Positions 48,594 through 62,318 of a stretch of 64,000 bases of DNA are shown here, piece by piece. The position numbers and the translations under genes were made by a program. How positions within the stretch are numbered: the first letter of the stretch is position 1; each line of letters begins with the position of its first letter. Location: assembly GCF_004193775.1 (NCBI RefSeq), contig NC_041019.1, forward strand, positions 52,985,928 to 53,049,927, in the 5' to 3' direction. The stretch is from Glycine soja. Lineage: Eukaryota; Streptophyta; Magnoliopsida; Fabales; Fabaceae. Below the pieces are notes generated by a model. The model was not told where the DNA came from. It did no database searches and worked only from the letters and a program-made list of their open reading frames with translations.

Positions 48594-51500
48594 ATGAGTT
48601 TTGGGGGGTTTCTTGAGACCAAACAAAGTGGTGGAGGTGGTGGTAGGATTGTAGTTTCAGATATTCCTTACAACAGCAACAACGGTTCAAACCACAGCAA
48701 CGATATAATGCCCTCTGGTGCAATCTCGCTGCCTCGTTTAGCCACTCCTACTTTGACCAAATCCATGTTCAACTCTCCTGGCCTTTCTCTTGCACTTGTG
48801 AGATTCATTCATTCAATTTCATACCCTTTTGTTTCTTATAAAGGCTTTTTGTTTTGGTTGGTTCTATTTGCTTACTTTTTTTTTTTTTTGGTTTTGGGAA
48901 AAACGCAGCAAAGTGATATAGATGGACAAGGGGATATGAACAGATTAATGCCCGAAAATTTTGAGCAGAATGGTTTGAGAAGGAGCCGGGAAGAGGAGCA
49001 TGAAAGCAGATCTGGCAGTGACAACATGGATGGTGGTTCTGGTGATGATTTTGATGCTGCCGACAACCCACCGAGGAAAAAACGCTATCACCGACACACT
49101 CCTCAGCAAATTCAAGAGCTTGAATCGTACGATGATATTTTCATTAAAAAAAAAATCTTTTTAAGCTTTACTATTCTCTTTTGTGTGGAATTTTATTTTA
49201 TGATGACTTTCTTTTGGAGGGGTTGTTTTGATTTTGTTGTCTTTTGTGTTTTCTGTGTTTTTAGGCTCTTCAAGGAGTGTCCTCACCCCGATGAGAAGCA
49301 AAGGCTTGAACTCAGCAGAAGGCTTAATTTGGAAACGAGGCAAGTAAAGTTTTGGTTCCAAAATCGAAGAACACAAATGAAGGTAGCAAACACACAACAC
49401 CAACACCCTTGTGCCATCACTTTTCATTTTTTAAAATCAGATTCTGTTACAATTTCATGCTTTTGGGGGCTCTGATTAATAACCATGGATCGTTTTTGTC
49501 ATTTAGACACAATTGGAACGGCACGAGAACTCGCTGCTGAGGCAAGAGAATGACAAGCTTAGAGCTGAAAACATGTCTATGAGGGAAGCCATGAGAAATC
49601 CCATATGCTCAAACTGTGGAGGTCCTGCAATGATTGGTGAAATTTCACTCGAAGAACAGCACCTCAGAATTGAGAATGCTAGATTGAAAGATGAACTAGA
49701 CCGTGTTTGTGCACTCGCTGGCAAGTTTCTGGGTCGACCCGTTTCTTCTCTAACAAGCTCAATTGGGCCTCCAATGCCAAACTCAAGTTTGGAGCTTGGT
49801 GTTGGGAGCAATGGTTTTGGACAAGGTTTAAGCACTGTGCCTTCAACAATGCCTGATTTTGGGGTTGGAATATCAAGCCCTTTAGCCATGGTGTCACCTT
49901 CAAGTACTAGACCAACCACAACAGCATTGGTGACTCCTTCTGGCTTTGACAACAGATCAATTGAGAGGTCTATTGTTCTTGAACTTGCTTTGGCTGCAAT
50001 GGATGAGTTGGTGAAGATGGCACAAACTGGTGAGCCTCTTTGGATCAGAAGCTTGGAAGGGGGAAGAGAAATTCTCAACCATGAGGAGTACACAAGGACT
50101 ATCACTCCTTGCATTGGCTTGAGACCCAATGGCTTTGTCACTGAGGCTTCTAGACAAACTGGAATGGTCATCATAAACAGCTTGGCCCTTGTTGAAACAT
50201 TAATGGACTCAGTAAGCCTCTCAACTACCTTTCACACTTTCTCAACAATTTTCTTCCTCCCTAATTTATTTCCTTTTATTATTCTTGGCTCCTTTCGTTT
50301 GTGTTATTTTCTCATTTTATGTTGATATATTTTTCTAAATTAATGTTAGTAATATATCATTTTTATTTGATTTGATAGTTCATAACAAATTTTAATGAGT
50401 AATACTAAAAGAGTATATTAAAAAAAAGAGTACATTAAAAAATGTGATGCTGGTTCTTTTTGAATTTGTATGCGTGTGTTAAGCTGATTTACTTTTCTGC
50501 TGTGACAGAATCGTTGGTCAGAGATGTTCCCTTGTATGATTGCTAGAACCTCAACCGCTGAAGTTATATCTAATGGAATAAATGGAACTAGAAATGGTGC
50601 CCTTCAGCTAGTAAGTTGAATTTGTTATCTTACACTACTTTTCTTTTATAAAAAATGAATTGAATATTATAATTGGGAGTTTTTTTATTTTAATTTTAAC
50701 AACATAAAATTTGATCCCAGATGCATGCTGAGCTTCAAGTTCTTTCTCCCTTGGTTCCTGTTCGTGAGGTCAATTTTCTACGCTTTTGCAAGCAGCACGC
50801 AGAGGGGTTATGGGCAGTGGTAGATGTGTCCATAGATACCATCCGAGAAACTTCTGGAGCACCCACTTTTGTGAACTGTAGGAGGCTTCCTTCTGGTTGC
50901 GTGGTGCAAGATATGCCAAATGGTTACTCTAAGGTAAAATTAATTAATTACCAATATTCTTCCTAGTTTCTCATGTTCTTAATTACTGCCTTTTTTAGCA
51001 TCCCAAATTTCTCTTTTTTGAAGACAGTAAAAATGATTTACTGGTAGTAGATTCTACCTAGCGTTGTGTCTTAATATAGTTTTCTAAATATATATATGCC
51101 ACCTACTGAACCGTACTACGTCACCTGCTTTGATGTTTTCATCACATTTATTGTATTTTTTTCCAAGTGGGTGCAAGTAACTGCACCATGGTAGTAGTAG
51201 CTTATTTGTGCAATATATTTAAAGTGGGGGCAAAACACCAAGCTAAGGAATCATGGGGCTTTTGCTTTTCCAAGCTACTTAAAAAAAACTCATGCTTCCG
51301 AGTAACTCAGTTTGTTTAGTGATTACTCACTATAGAACCACTCTGTCAGTGATGATTCCAATATATATATTTTTAGTCTCTCAGAATTTGCAGCCTGAGT
51401 TAGGATGCTTCCCCTTGTGTCTCAATTTATATTCCAATCTTCAGTTTTCAACAACTGATTTTTGATCCCATAAACTAATTGAGTAATACACCATGTTGCA

Positions 51501-54201
51501 CAAATCTAGGTTAACCCCATTAATTTATTCGTGGAAGTCTCTATCATCACTTAATTTTTTGGCAGCACGAACACATTAATTACACATCCCCCTTTGAGCA
51601 ATTTGCGTTGCAATTACTACTTTTTTATTCCATAAAGAATTCATATGATGTTTCTATTCCCATTCTTTTTATGCTGCTACATTTGTCATTCCCCGAGCAT
51701 TATTTTAATTTATGAGACTATGCGTGACCTGGTTCCAGCCCCTATAGTCCATAGGTCGGTTATATATTAAAAGATATTCAATGCGGACCCTTTGAGTCAA
51801 GATCAAAGACTGGAACATTTTGTTTGTTTCTTTTCATTGTTTGGGATGAGTTCATCACGCACTGTCGTAGCAAATCTCGATGAAACCCTTTAACACTGCA
51901 CGTAGCTGCAGCTACTACTTCTCCAAATCCCACCGTGACTTTATCTAGTACCTCAATATTTTATGTACTTGCTCCAAGCTCCATGAGATACCTTGTGTAT
52001 CGTTCAACTCATTAATTCGTCAGGCTTTTCCAAGATTTGCTTTCCACATGCTTCTTTTCACCAGCATATTCTTTAATTAGCATCTTTTGCACCTAATTTA
52101 ATTGTCATGCATTTTTCTGATTAATTAATTTTCCGTACAACAGTCCTTGATCTACAAAATTGCTGACACATTATAATTAGTACCTCAGCAATACATCGAT
52201 CGGTCCACTTTGTAGCATGATACTAGTATTAAATTATAAGTTCATAAAGCAAAAAAATAATAACACCAGTGAAATTTCAATGATGGGTATGAGCTTATAT
52301 GACATTGTTGTTAATTATACGCAGGTGACATGGGTGGAACATGCAGAATACGACGAAAGCCAAATTCACCAGCTCTTTAGACCCTTGTTGAGCTCAGGCA
52401 TGGGGTTTGGTGCACAACGTTGGGTTACCACTCTTCAACGCCAATGCGAGTGCCTAGCCATTCTAATGTCCTCAGCAGCTCCCTCTAGAGAACATTCAGG
52501 TACATTTATTTACATATTATATAGATACTAAATAATATATAATTATAGTTAATACATAGGTACATATTAGTGAGAACAATTCTGATTAGTCTAGACCATA
52601 AAATCATATATATAGACAATTAAAGTTAAAAGTGAGTTTAGTAATTACATAACCATTTAATCTTAATCATCCAAACATGATTTAATGGAATAGTCTCTAT
52701 ATTTATATTATTGTTGTTTTTCACACTAGCAAGAGTCTTCACCTAATATCATGTTACACTTTAATTTTGCTTATTATATGATTTGGTTGTTGCAGCAATA
52801 AGCTCAGGTGGAAGGAGAAGCATGTTGAAGCTGGCACATCGCATGACGAACAATTTCTGTTCGGGTGTGTGTGCCTCCACAGTGCACAAGTGGAACAAGC
52901 TGAACGCAGGAAACGTGGGGGAGGACGTGAGAGTGATGACGAGGAAGAGCGTGGACGACCCGGGCGAGCCGCCCGGGATCGTCCTAAGCGCTGCCACATC
53001 AGTGTGGCTTCCCGTCTCGTCGCAGAGGCTCTTCGACTTCCTCCGCGACGAGCGGCTCCGAAGCGAGTGGGATATCCTCTCCAACGGTGGACCCATGCAA
53101 GAGATGGCTCACATTGCAAAGGGACAAGACCATGCTAACTGTGTCTCCCTCCTTAGAGCCAGTGTATGTATACAATTGCCCTCATTATTTTTTTTCTCAT
53201 TATATCACATCATAATCATAGGTTATAAAAATATACACAAAATAATTAAGGAGTTTTGTTTAGACCAAACTTACTAATAGTAACTAAGAGATGTGATGTG
53301 AGTAGGCTCGTTGAATCTTGATGTAAATCAAAAGATAGCAAAAAAAAAAAACATAGAATACGTCACATGAAATTTGTTTTTTATCTTTGGGAAGGGTGGG
53401 AGTTGAATGGTGTGTGAATGAGTGTAATTTTGTTTTACCATTGTGACGAAAATGTGCACGATAAGAGGAAACGTCAATCTTGCTTTGTCGCGGAGTTTGG
53501 GGATAAAAAAGGTGAAATTGAGAAGGACAGGCTTGGAAAATTTTGGAAGTATCTATGATGGCAATTTGGCAGCAGAAAATAGGGCAGCGTTTGTTTCAGT
53601 AAACTTTTATAAAAAGGTCAAAATACACGACTTTTGTCAACTTTCTATTTTCCTCAATTCTGACCTCATTATTTATTTTTCCCCTAATTTTTTTAAAATA
53701 AAAAATAAGCGGAAAAAGCTGGTACCGGGGTTTGACTAACTCCTCCACCGAACTTAACGAAAACGACAAAACCTAAATTTGTATTTTTCACTTTTTTATT
53801 TTTTAAAAAATAATTTTAATTTTTTCCCGTTGCAGGCTATAAATGCGAACCAGAGCAGCATGTTGATTTTGCAGGAGACGTGCACCGACGCGTCGGGCTC
53901 GCTTGTGGTGTACGCGCCGGTGGACATTCCGGCGATGCACGTCGTGATGAACGGCGGCGACTCTGCTTACGTGGCGCTTCTCCCGTCAGGGTTCGCCATC
54001 GTGCCCGACGGGTCCGGCGAGGAGCAAGGTGGCGCGTCGCAGCAGAGGGCGGCGAGTGGGTGTCTCCTCACGGTGGCGTTTCAGATCCTTGTGAACAGCC
54101 TTCCGACGGCGAAGCTCACGGTGGAGTCGGTGGAGACGGTGAACAACCTCATCTCCTGCACCGTGCAGAAGATAAAATCAGCTCTTCATTGCGAGAGCTG
54201 A
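48594..54201 (+). CDS. ANL2: HD-ZIP class IV homeodomain-START transcription factor, ANTHOCYANINLESS2-like
   Basis: Nine coding exons join in frame with GT-AG introns: 48594-48797, 48909-49126, 49265-49382, 49507-50211, 50509-50610, 50721-50933, 52325-52499, 52796-53163 and 53836-54201, giving 822 residues, in line with ANL2/HDG1. The ATG at 48594 is the first in frame after a TGA at 48534. Domains in order: glycine-rich and acidic N-terminus; homeodomain at about 122-180 ([21 protein letters not shown]); zipper-loop-zipper at about 181-250 with a CSNC motif at 214-217; START domain at about 331-565; HD-SAD region to the C-terminus. Family members act in the nucleus in epidermal and subepidermal cells, bind L1-box DNA and influence cuticle, root cell layers and anthocyanin. 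Intron 6 is long (1.39 kb). Frame, splice sites and domains are intact. ANL2 versus HDG1 orthology is from recognition and not certain. Confidence 0.93.
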
Positions 54202-56578
54202 AACCTTTTGGGGCTGTCTATTATTATTATTATTATTATTTTCTTTTTGAGAATTTAGGTGACATTTTGTACTTAAAAGTGGGGATAGGTGGCGCGTGTG
54301 AAGGACGCGAGGGGTGGGGGTGTTGAGTCAAGAACGAACCGCGCGTGGGTGAGAGAAGTCCTTGCATGGTGATGAGGATCCGAGACTTTTTCGGGTCGGG
54401 TTTGGATCTTTAACACAAAGCAAGGGTGGTGGTTCGGGTATTGACTCGGGTCGACCCCTTTTGTCTGCTCTATACTAGTAGCAGCAGAAGAAGAAAAAAA
54501 ATTAATAGAAATGTGAAAAAAGAAAAAGGAACAAAATTGTGTTTCTGGTTAGAGTATAAGTTATCATTTTGATTTGTATTGACTTGGGAGTTTGCTAGAA
54601 TTGGATCTGGTAGTTTGTTGCATATGATCAAATCAATAATTTGTGTTCATTTTTTGAGAATTTCTAAGTTCGTACTCTTTTTTCGTTTCTTAAGTTTAGT
54701 AATTTGAGTGTCCTTAGTTTGTTTGAATTTTTTTTTACATTTCATTATTGTGGAGTATTTAATTATTAATATTATTAATAATTAATTTTTGTTAAAAAAA
54801 TTTGACTCATGAATTTCAATCACATTTTTTTTACTCTTAAAACTCAAATTTAAGATTTTATTTAGGAAGATCAAATTTAAATCTACTTGAACTGTTGGTG
54901 ATTTGTTTGATTAAATATTTGTAAAGTATTGATATTGTTAATACATGTTTAATAACAGTGACACTAACTAGTTGAATAAGAAATTAGGGGGCATATAATA
55001 CTTTGGTAATATTTATAAAATGAGGAAAAATTAAATTATAATAATATAATTTTAATAATTATTATATTATTTTATAATTTTTTATTGAATAATATTTTTT
55101 TAAAACTCAATATTAAATTTAAAATTCTTTTCACATGAATTACATATATAAAATTTCATTTAAAATTATTTATTACCTCATTCATATAAATAAAATTAAT
55201 ATAATATAAATATTTTAAAATATAAATCAGTATAATGTGATATGTCTCTTATAAAACACTGTAACAAGTACAACAATGATTTGCTACCAGAAAAGTTTCC
55301 TATATACTTCCCTCATTTAAAGTCATTTTCGAGTTATTTAGGAGTTAACATATTTATTTTTTATATAAAAGATTAGAGTTAATATTTAGTAATTATATTA
55401 GTATTAAGATAGGAGATGAGTATGATAAGATTGGGCTGGATTCAGATATTAAATAAATTTTTATTAGGTCGATTATCGATACTTCTAATTAATTTGTCTT
55501 TACATTCATAGAACTTTAATGATATACTACTACTATTATAATTAAGTTTAAGCCTAAGTACGATGAGATTTAATTGTCTCTAATTAAGACATACATTTAA
55601 TAAGATAGTGATACAAATACGTGCTACAAGTATCAGTTATTTTAATTATTTTTCAAAATGTAGTTGCATGCATATATGATATGTTAGTTTCAACATAAAA
55701 ATGATAAAATATTATATATCATAAAACAACTTCCCATCCTTCTCCCAAATGTAATAGAGAATAGTTTGTCAAAACTCACAAGTCTCAGACTATGGGTGAG
55801 CAAGGAGAAGCAAGGGAAGTGAATGGGAATGATAAATAGGACAATAATACAAAAGAATCAATGGGAAACCTGAGTCTATTTTGTATGCTTGCTTTTTTTT
55901 GGGGTGAAATTTTGCTATACTTAATGCGTGACTACAATAACACGTTTTATTTTATTTTGTAATTTCAAAATATAGAAAATGATGAAAAATAATATTTTTT
56001 TTATTTTAATTAATAAATATAAAAAATAAATAAAACAATAGCATATTAAGTATTATAAAGAAATGATAAAAAAATATTTTGAAATTAACTATTTTAAAAC
56101 ATTCATGAATATTTTGACTTATTTTTAAAATATTAATTAGCAAGACCCAAGACTTGTTTCTCAAATCAAATATCTCTTAATAATTTTATCTAAAAAGTGA
56201 CATTTTAAAGTTCGTTCTCGTTGAGTCGTTGACAACTCATGGGAGCTCAAAACTCTATAAATATGAACACAAGACTTGTGTTTTGAAAGTAATAATGGAG
56301 CTGCAATTGTGATGGGTGATTGTTATTCCACGCGCCGCTTGGTGATATAATATAGTTAGAGGTTAATAATAAACAGGACAATATAAAAAATATATTTGAT
56401 TGTGGATGAATATCAATTGAGAAATTATTATTGTAACCAAAATTATAATAATGAAAAATGTAAGTAAAATAACTAATATAAAAAATTACCATATGTGATA
56501 TAATTCATATTAAAAAGGATAAAAATAATATCACAGTGTAGAATCGTATTTGAGTAATATTGATTATTGACAGAGCTT
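54202..56578. other. 3' flank of the HD-ZIP IV gene and AT-rich intergenic DNA
   Basis: Begins with the 3' UTR, which carries an (ATT)n run at 54219-54241 and a GC-richer stretch to about 54480. Beyond about 54700 the sequence is AT-rich with no supported gene. Confidence 0.5.
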
Positions 56579-56698
56579 ATACTTTCATGGATTAAAAGGA
56601 TGGTTTATCTAAAAAATTATTTGTGGGACATCGATCTCATACTTTCATAGATTAAAAGGATGGTTTATCTAAAAAATTATTTGTGGTACATCCATCTC
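56579..56698. repeat. 60-bp tandem duplication
   Basis: Two adjacent copies, 56579-56638 and 56639-56698, start ATACTTTCATRGATTAAAAG and differ at only a few positions. No coding role seen. Confidence 0.9.
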
Positions 56699-58889
56699 AT
56701 GTACTCAAATTACTTTACCAACATAGTGTTTGTCAAACTAATACTGAATTCAGATTTGTTAAGTAAAAAATTATATTTGAGTTTTGTAAATAAGAAAGTA
56801 AACACTATTATTAAGAAGAGGGAAGTTTGTTTTTCAATGAAAATTAATTATTACAAAGTTAGTAAATTTTTGCGCTAATATAACGGTGAACCAGAAAAAA
56901 TATTTTGATTATATTACTCAATTTTTATCTTTTCAATTGCATGAGTGGCAAAATGAAAACTCTGTTAAGTGTTTATGGTAAAAGTAATAGCAATTAAATG
57001 GTTAAACACAATTAAAAATAATAGTCCATGTAGTGGAGGAGGAGAAGGTGAGTGGTGGTGATTGTGTCATTGCATTAAATGAGGGAGCAGAAGCTGTTGG
57101 GAGAAGCGTTGCCATCATTTAATGCTATGGCTTTGGCATCGTCTATATGGTTACGTGAGCCAACCCAATAAGACTCTGACACGAGCATTATCTGACACAA
57201 TATGGAGTATTAATCAATTATAAAAGGTATCACTCTCTTCCTATGCACAAGATGGATATTCATATCCGTTACCCATTTGTTCTTTCTCTTGGTTGGTTGG
57301 TTGATTCACACATTCGGGGTTTGTTTTTGGAGGGATAAGGTCATAAGGATCGATTGTTTTTAATGTGACTCTTCTCAAAAGAAAATAAATTAACGAAACT
57401 TTGTTGCCTGGAAAACTTTTCTGCCCTAACTGAATTCTACTGTGAATTGAAAGCAATGTATGCATGTTCATTGTGACTTGGATTGACAAGTCGAGTGGGA
57501 TATATATAATAGTCTTTATATATTTCAATTCAAACAATAGGTAGGGTTTGTATTTGTTGCTATCAGCTATCAGTAAAGAACTGCAGATGAATGTGAAATT
57601 AATACTGTTACTAACTATTTAACTTGTGAATAAGGAAGGGGTCTGGATATATATAGCTTTGGCCAAATCAATTATAGTTAAAATCATAGAAGCTGCCAAT
57701 GAAGTTCTTCAACAAGATTAAAGTTGGTTTTACACAAGTGTGATATCACACAGACACACGTATATACACATATAAACTTTGATTACCTAATTTATAATTT
57801 CAAAAAATCTGGGAGTGTCAGAGTGAATTTCAATTACTATATGTTTATGAAAATTCTTTTCATTGACTTTTGTCAATTTTAATTATGATATATAATCATG
57901 TAATTTGAAATTTAACATTTAATTATATTATATAATTAGTTTTTATCTTTCGACCATTAAATGACGTTTCTCTTTATTTTTCTTATGATTAATTATTAGC
58001 ATTTGATCACCTTATTGGTTATCTATTATTCGATGTAATATGCATATTTTAAAAAATATCAAAAACATAGTCCCGCCGGTAGTTAGGAATTAAAATATGT
58101 ATCGTAGTTAGTGAGCTGGTAGTTAGTAATTACTTAGTACTACCAATTATATAAACATTAGTGTGCGGGAAACTTTAAATTATTAAAAACAATTACTTAT
58201 AAAATAGTTCTTTAGGAAAATTATTAACAAATAGTTATTCTTTAAAAGAATTAATTTATCCAAGAAAATTATATATTAATGCAGTACTTAATTCGTATAC
58301 CAAATATATTATGCATAAATTAATTAATATTTATTTAAATTATCAATAAATTGTTGATGGGAATGATATCTTGAACTTAATTTCTTTAAGAAAAATCTCA
58401 AATTTGACTCTTGTATATAAAAATAATGTGAAAAGAAGAAAATTTCTACTAAAAGTGATTGAATGATAATACATTTTTTTAATTGGATGATAATGCATAT
58501 AAAATTCTTTTATATAATTAGTGTATAAACATTAAACTCAAATAAATATATTCAATACCTTAAACATAAGAACATCTATTTTTAAGCATATCTAATAGAA
58601 ATATTAATGATAAACATTTAAAAAATCTAAGAAATATATACATTAATAAGAAAATATTATTAGCAACCAGCAATGAAATCACTCTTCGCATAGCTGTCCA
58701 AAAGGAGAGCAATTTTACTGGAAGGTGTATATTCCTCCCAGCAGCATTGTTAATAAAACAAATTTTTTTTACTCGAATTAATAACAAAAGTTACAAATAT
58801 CTGTGGTCCCACATAGAGTGTGAATTTACTTCTTAAGGATTGAAGGATGTAAGTAAGTTTCTTAGGATAATTACTGCAAAATAAGTAAA
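56699..58889. other. Intergenic, AT-rich
   Basis: No supported gene. ORFs at 56660-56878, 57241-57537 and 58560-58787 have no domain. The interval 57020-57250 is less AT-rich but has no open frame. Confidence 0.5.
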
Positions 58890-59192
58890 CAACCAATTGC
58901 TGAGTCTTATATGAGTATGGCCAAAAAGAAAAAAGATCGAAAAAGTCTTAGAAGTTAACTGATATTTTAGATGAATCTAGATAACTGCTACAACCAATTG
59001 CTGAGTCTTATATGAGTATGGCCAAAATGAAAAAAGATCGAAAAAGTCTTAGAAGTTAACTGATATTTTAGATGAATCTGGATAACTGCTACAACCAATT
59101 GCTGAGTCTTATATGAGTATGGCAAAAAAGAAAAAAAGATCGAAAAAGTCTTAGAAGTTAACTGATATTTTAGATGAATCTGGATAACTGTT
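58890..59192. repeat. Three-copy tandem repeat, 101-bp unit
   Basis: Units start at 58890, 58991 and 59092 with CAACCAATTGCTGAGTCTTA and end ...GATGAATCTGGATAACTG. The copies differ by only a handful of substitutions and short A-run indels, so the expansion is recent. A minus-strand ORF (58988-59245) runs through two copies and repeats its own peptide; I treat it as a by-product. Confidence 0.93.
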
Positions 59193-60821
59193 AAGACAAT
59201 ATATCCCACCTGGTTTGAATTTGTTCCTGTTGAGAACAGTGTCACATTTGGAAGATTATAACGTCATAATTTCTAACTAGGAAAGTGACTATTGCTTCAA
59301 AAATCAGATGTCCAAATAATGCGAATAAAAAGATATGCGGATCTTACCAGTCACCATGAATGTGTGGGTAAAAAAGCTCTTTTGGCCAATTCTAGTGTAC
59401 CAACTAATAAACAAGTTTCTGGTTCAATCAATTGTTTTCAATTGAAAAAATATGCAAGGTGTTACCACTTATCGCTCAATCAGTGTCTTACACTTCATCC
59501 AAATTGCCAATATTATTGTAGACAATTCACCATGGTCCTGTTCACATAAGAGTCCCAATTACTCATGTGTGGGACCTCCCTTTCCAGCAAAACCCTAAAG
59601 ATGTGCTTTTTGGACTTTAAACCCTATCAGCTACACGTCATTTCTCACTCTCTATACGTGAATATAAAAAATTAAGGATTTTTTTAAAAAGAAAATAATA
59701 GTTGTACAAATATACAAGTATCTAAAAAGGAGTGTAATAGGACTCGGTGTGAATAGATGACAGAAAATGTTGAACCTCCAAATGAGTAGCAAGCCATTTT
59801 TTGTTTTCCTCATTATTTGAAACTGAAGGGCCCGCTTTTGAATTCACAACACAAAAACCACAAACCAACCAATGAACCAGGGTCCCAGTATTACACATAT
59901 TTTCTTTCAAGTAGCTAATAATTCTTATATATATATATATATATATATGCATGTTTCTCTCTCTTTACCACTATGCTACTCTCATGCATGCACACAAAAG
60001 TACACGTGAGTGAGAGGATCACACAAAATTGAATTGATCTCTCAAATCCCAATATATTTGAGTTGTTGATCATGAAGGTAATAAAGTCAAGAAAATGAAA
60101 GGCTATCCGAAACAGGGAAATGAGTGTTGGCGGGTTTAATTAGTTTTTGCAAGCTTTAGGACATTACATTATCTTTTGGTTCTGTTTCTTTCTTACTATA
60201 TAGTACACAAGTTACTCACTCACTCATACTCATCCATTGTGTAAAATTCGCGAGGGTTCGATCTTCTACTACCTTGTATTTTGTTGCCATTCACAGCCAC
60301 CTTCGTTGCAACACACAATGGTGGGTTCCACGGTTCCCCACAATGGTTGAAGTAATATTTATTATATATTAAGACAACGATGGGAACGTTTGGAGGTATT
60401 AGATGGGATTGGACAACTACATCTATGGGTTATTGGAACCCACGCCCTTCCAATTTCAAACCATTTCTCTTTGAGAAAAATGTCAAAAATGCGGCATAAG
60501 GTGAACATGATGGGATTGTCCTACAACTACAACTTGAAAGCTTTACCAGTTTATTGTGATGGCCTTTTTAGGTGGTCCATTACGTTGATTTTTCTAAGCA
60601 TACAGAACAAAAAAAATGCTTCTTCCATACTGAGCTGAGCTGAATCAGGGATTAACTTAAACCTAGTTCGTTATTTTTTTTCAACCATAGGCTTAATTCA
60701 TCAAGAAAATGGCTGTCTTTTTAAACACTATGAGATGATTAAATTGATGAGCTTACACAAATTTACACCTAATTTTCTTATATAATTTTAATTATAAGCA
60801 TTTACATATATTTAAAAGGCA

Positions 60822-60860
<39 letters not shown>

Positions 60861-62000
60861 ACTTATATATAAATAAAGGATAAGAAACTTTCTGATATAT
60901 TAGTATCAAGGTATTTGAGTTTTAATTTTAAAATTTATTTATTTAATAACTATATATATATATATATATATTAAATTTCAAGTTTATAAAATTTTAAAAT
61001 CATCTGACACTTTACTAAATAATGTAATTTAATGTATAATAAATTTATTTTAACAATAAATAAATATTCATTATAAAATTATCTAATTATAAATGTTTAA
61101 TTTATAAAAAAATAATAATTATCTCATTTTGGAAATAAAGATTTAACTTTTGGAAAAATGAATTAACAAATGGAGTCTGGGGCTCTGGCCTACTGGTTCA
61201 CTCTATTGACTTTCCATCCATTCTGCCAACAAAGGCCTAAATTGTTTTTTAAGTATGTGTTTTGATTTAAGTTGAAAATGTGGTGTATTTAATTCTCTGT
61301 AAATTTACCGATAAAAATAAGTTAAAAATAACAATAAGAGAAACGATATTTATGTAAACATACGTTTGTATTAAACATAAGTTTGTAACCTTCTATTCAA
61401 ACACATACTAAGACGAACACAATGATATTTATTGTGCTTTTAGGAATCTTGGAGGCTACATATTCACGTGGCTTAGCTATTATCTTAGGCGTTGCTCTTA
61501 CACACTTTCATAAGTAGAAATTATTATATTAATATAATTTTAACCAACTAAAAGAAAAATTCCACCAATTTATGAGCTTTTATTAAATTACATATAATTT
61601 CACTCTTTTTTATTTTGTTACACTAATTCCCTTTTAAATTTAAAAGTATTATACGAACGCACTTTTATATGATTGAAAATCTTATACCGATGCTTCTCAA
61701 ACTTTATGCTAACACCCTTACCATAGCGATAAAAGTAATGATTAAAAAAACAAAGAATATTTGTGTAATCAAACGAAATCTCTAAAGGCATTACCATAAT
61801 TTGCTAAAAAAAAATCCTAAACGATCTCAACTAGAATTATACTCACAACAATATTAACTGAAAATTGAGCTATCGATAAAAAAAAAAAATCATTGATATT
61901 CTGACAAACTCGTGCATATTTTGTTGTAATAATTTTTTTCTTAACATTTTTTTTTCAACTCTTCAATGATATACTGCTTGTAGCATTGAAGTTCACCATA
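59193..62000. other. Intergenic, AT-rich
   Basis: No supported gene. Contains TA runs at about 59936-59948, 60825-60857 and 60952-60971. ORFs at 59292-59549 and 60390-60638 lack recognisable domains. Confidence 0.5.
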
Positions 62001-62318
62001 TCAGCAAATTATGGCCTGAATTTCACCATTAATAATTTTTCCATCATGGAACTCATCCACAATCTCCAAAGTTTTCAACTCATAATTTTTCCTTGCTTGT
62101 ATTTTTTCTTCATTCTCCAAACTTGAGAGTTGATCAACAACTTGATTTAACAACAAAATCCATGTTATTAGTGTAGGTTTTAACTCCCCCTTAGTCAACA
62201 ACCATTTTTGCATGATCAATATACACGTGCAGCAGGAGATGCATTGAGACCTCGTAACTTCCTGGTGGATAGTAATGTTATGTACTGAGCATGGACTTTG
62301 TTTTGCTGGCTTTTGCAC
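62001..62318 (-). CDS. Unidentified ORF, possibly a gene remnant
   Basis: Open frame of 105 codons on the minus strand; composition is protein-like and not low-complexity, with a charged C-terminal half (VDQLSSLENEEKIQARKNYE) suggestive of a helical or coiled-coil segment. I do not recognise the family. The surrounding DNA is AT-rich with no promoter or further exons that I can see. It could be a fragment of a larger gene or a chance frame. Confidence 0.2.
   Translation of the reverse strand: MQKPAKQSPCSVHNITIHQEVTRSQCISCCTCILIMQKWLLTKGELKPTLITWILLLNQVVDQLSSLENEEKIQARKNYELKTLEIVDEFHDGKIINGEIQAIIC

Noticed and set aside
49503..50174. 223-codon ORF antisense to HD-ZIP IV exon 4
   Set aside because: It mirrors the large coding exon; no domain of its own and the plus-strand frame is unmistakable.
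52754..53138. ORFs in other frames across HD-ZIP IV exon 8
   Set aside because: GC-rich exon with shadow frames; spliced plus-strand frame carries the conserved protein.
53443..53739. 98-codon ORF in the last intron of the HD-ZIP IV gene
   Set aside because: Wholly inside a GT-AG intron that must be removed to keep the conserved frame; no recognisable domain.
58988..59245. 85-codon minus-strand ORF with an internal peptide repeat
   Set aside because: It is the translation of the 101-bp tandem array; the period is not a multiple of 3, so the frame differs between copies.
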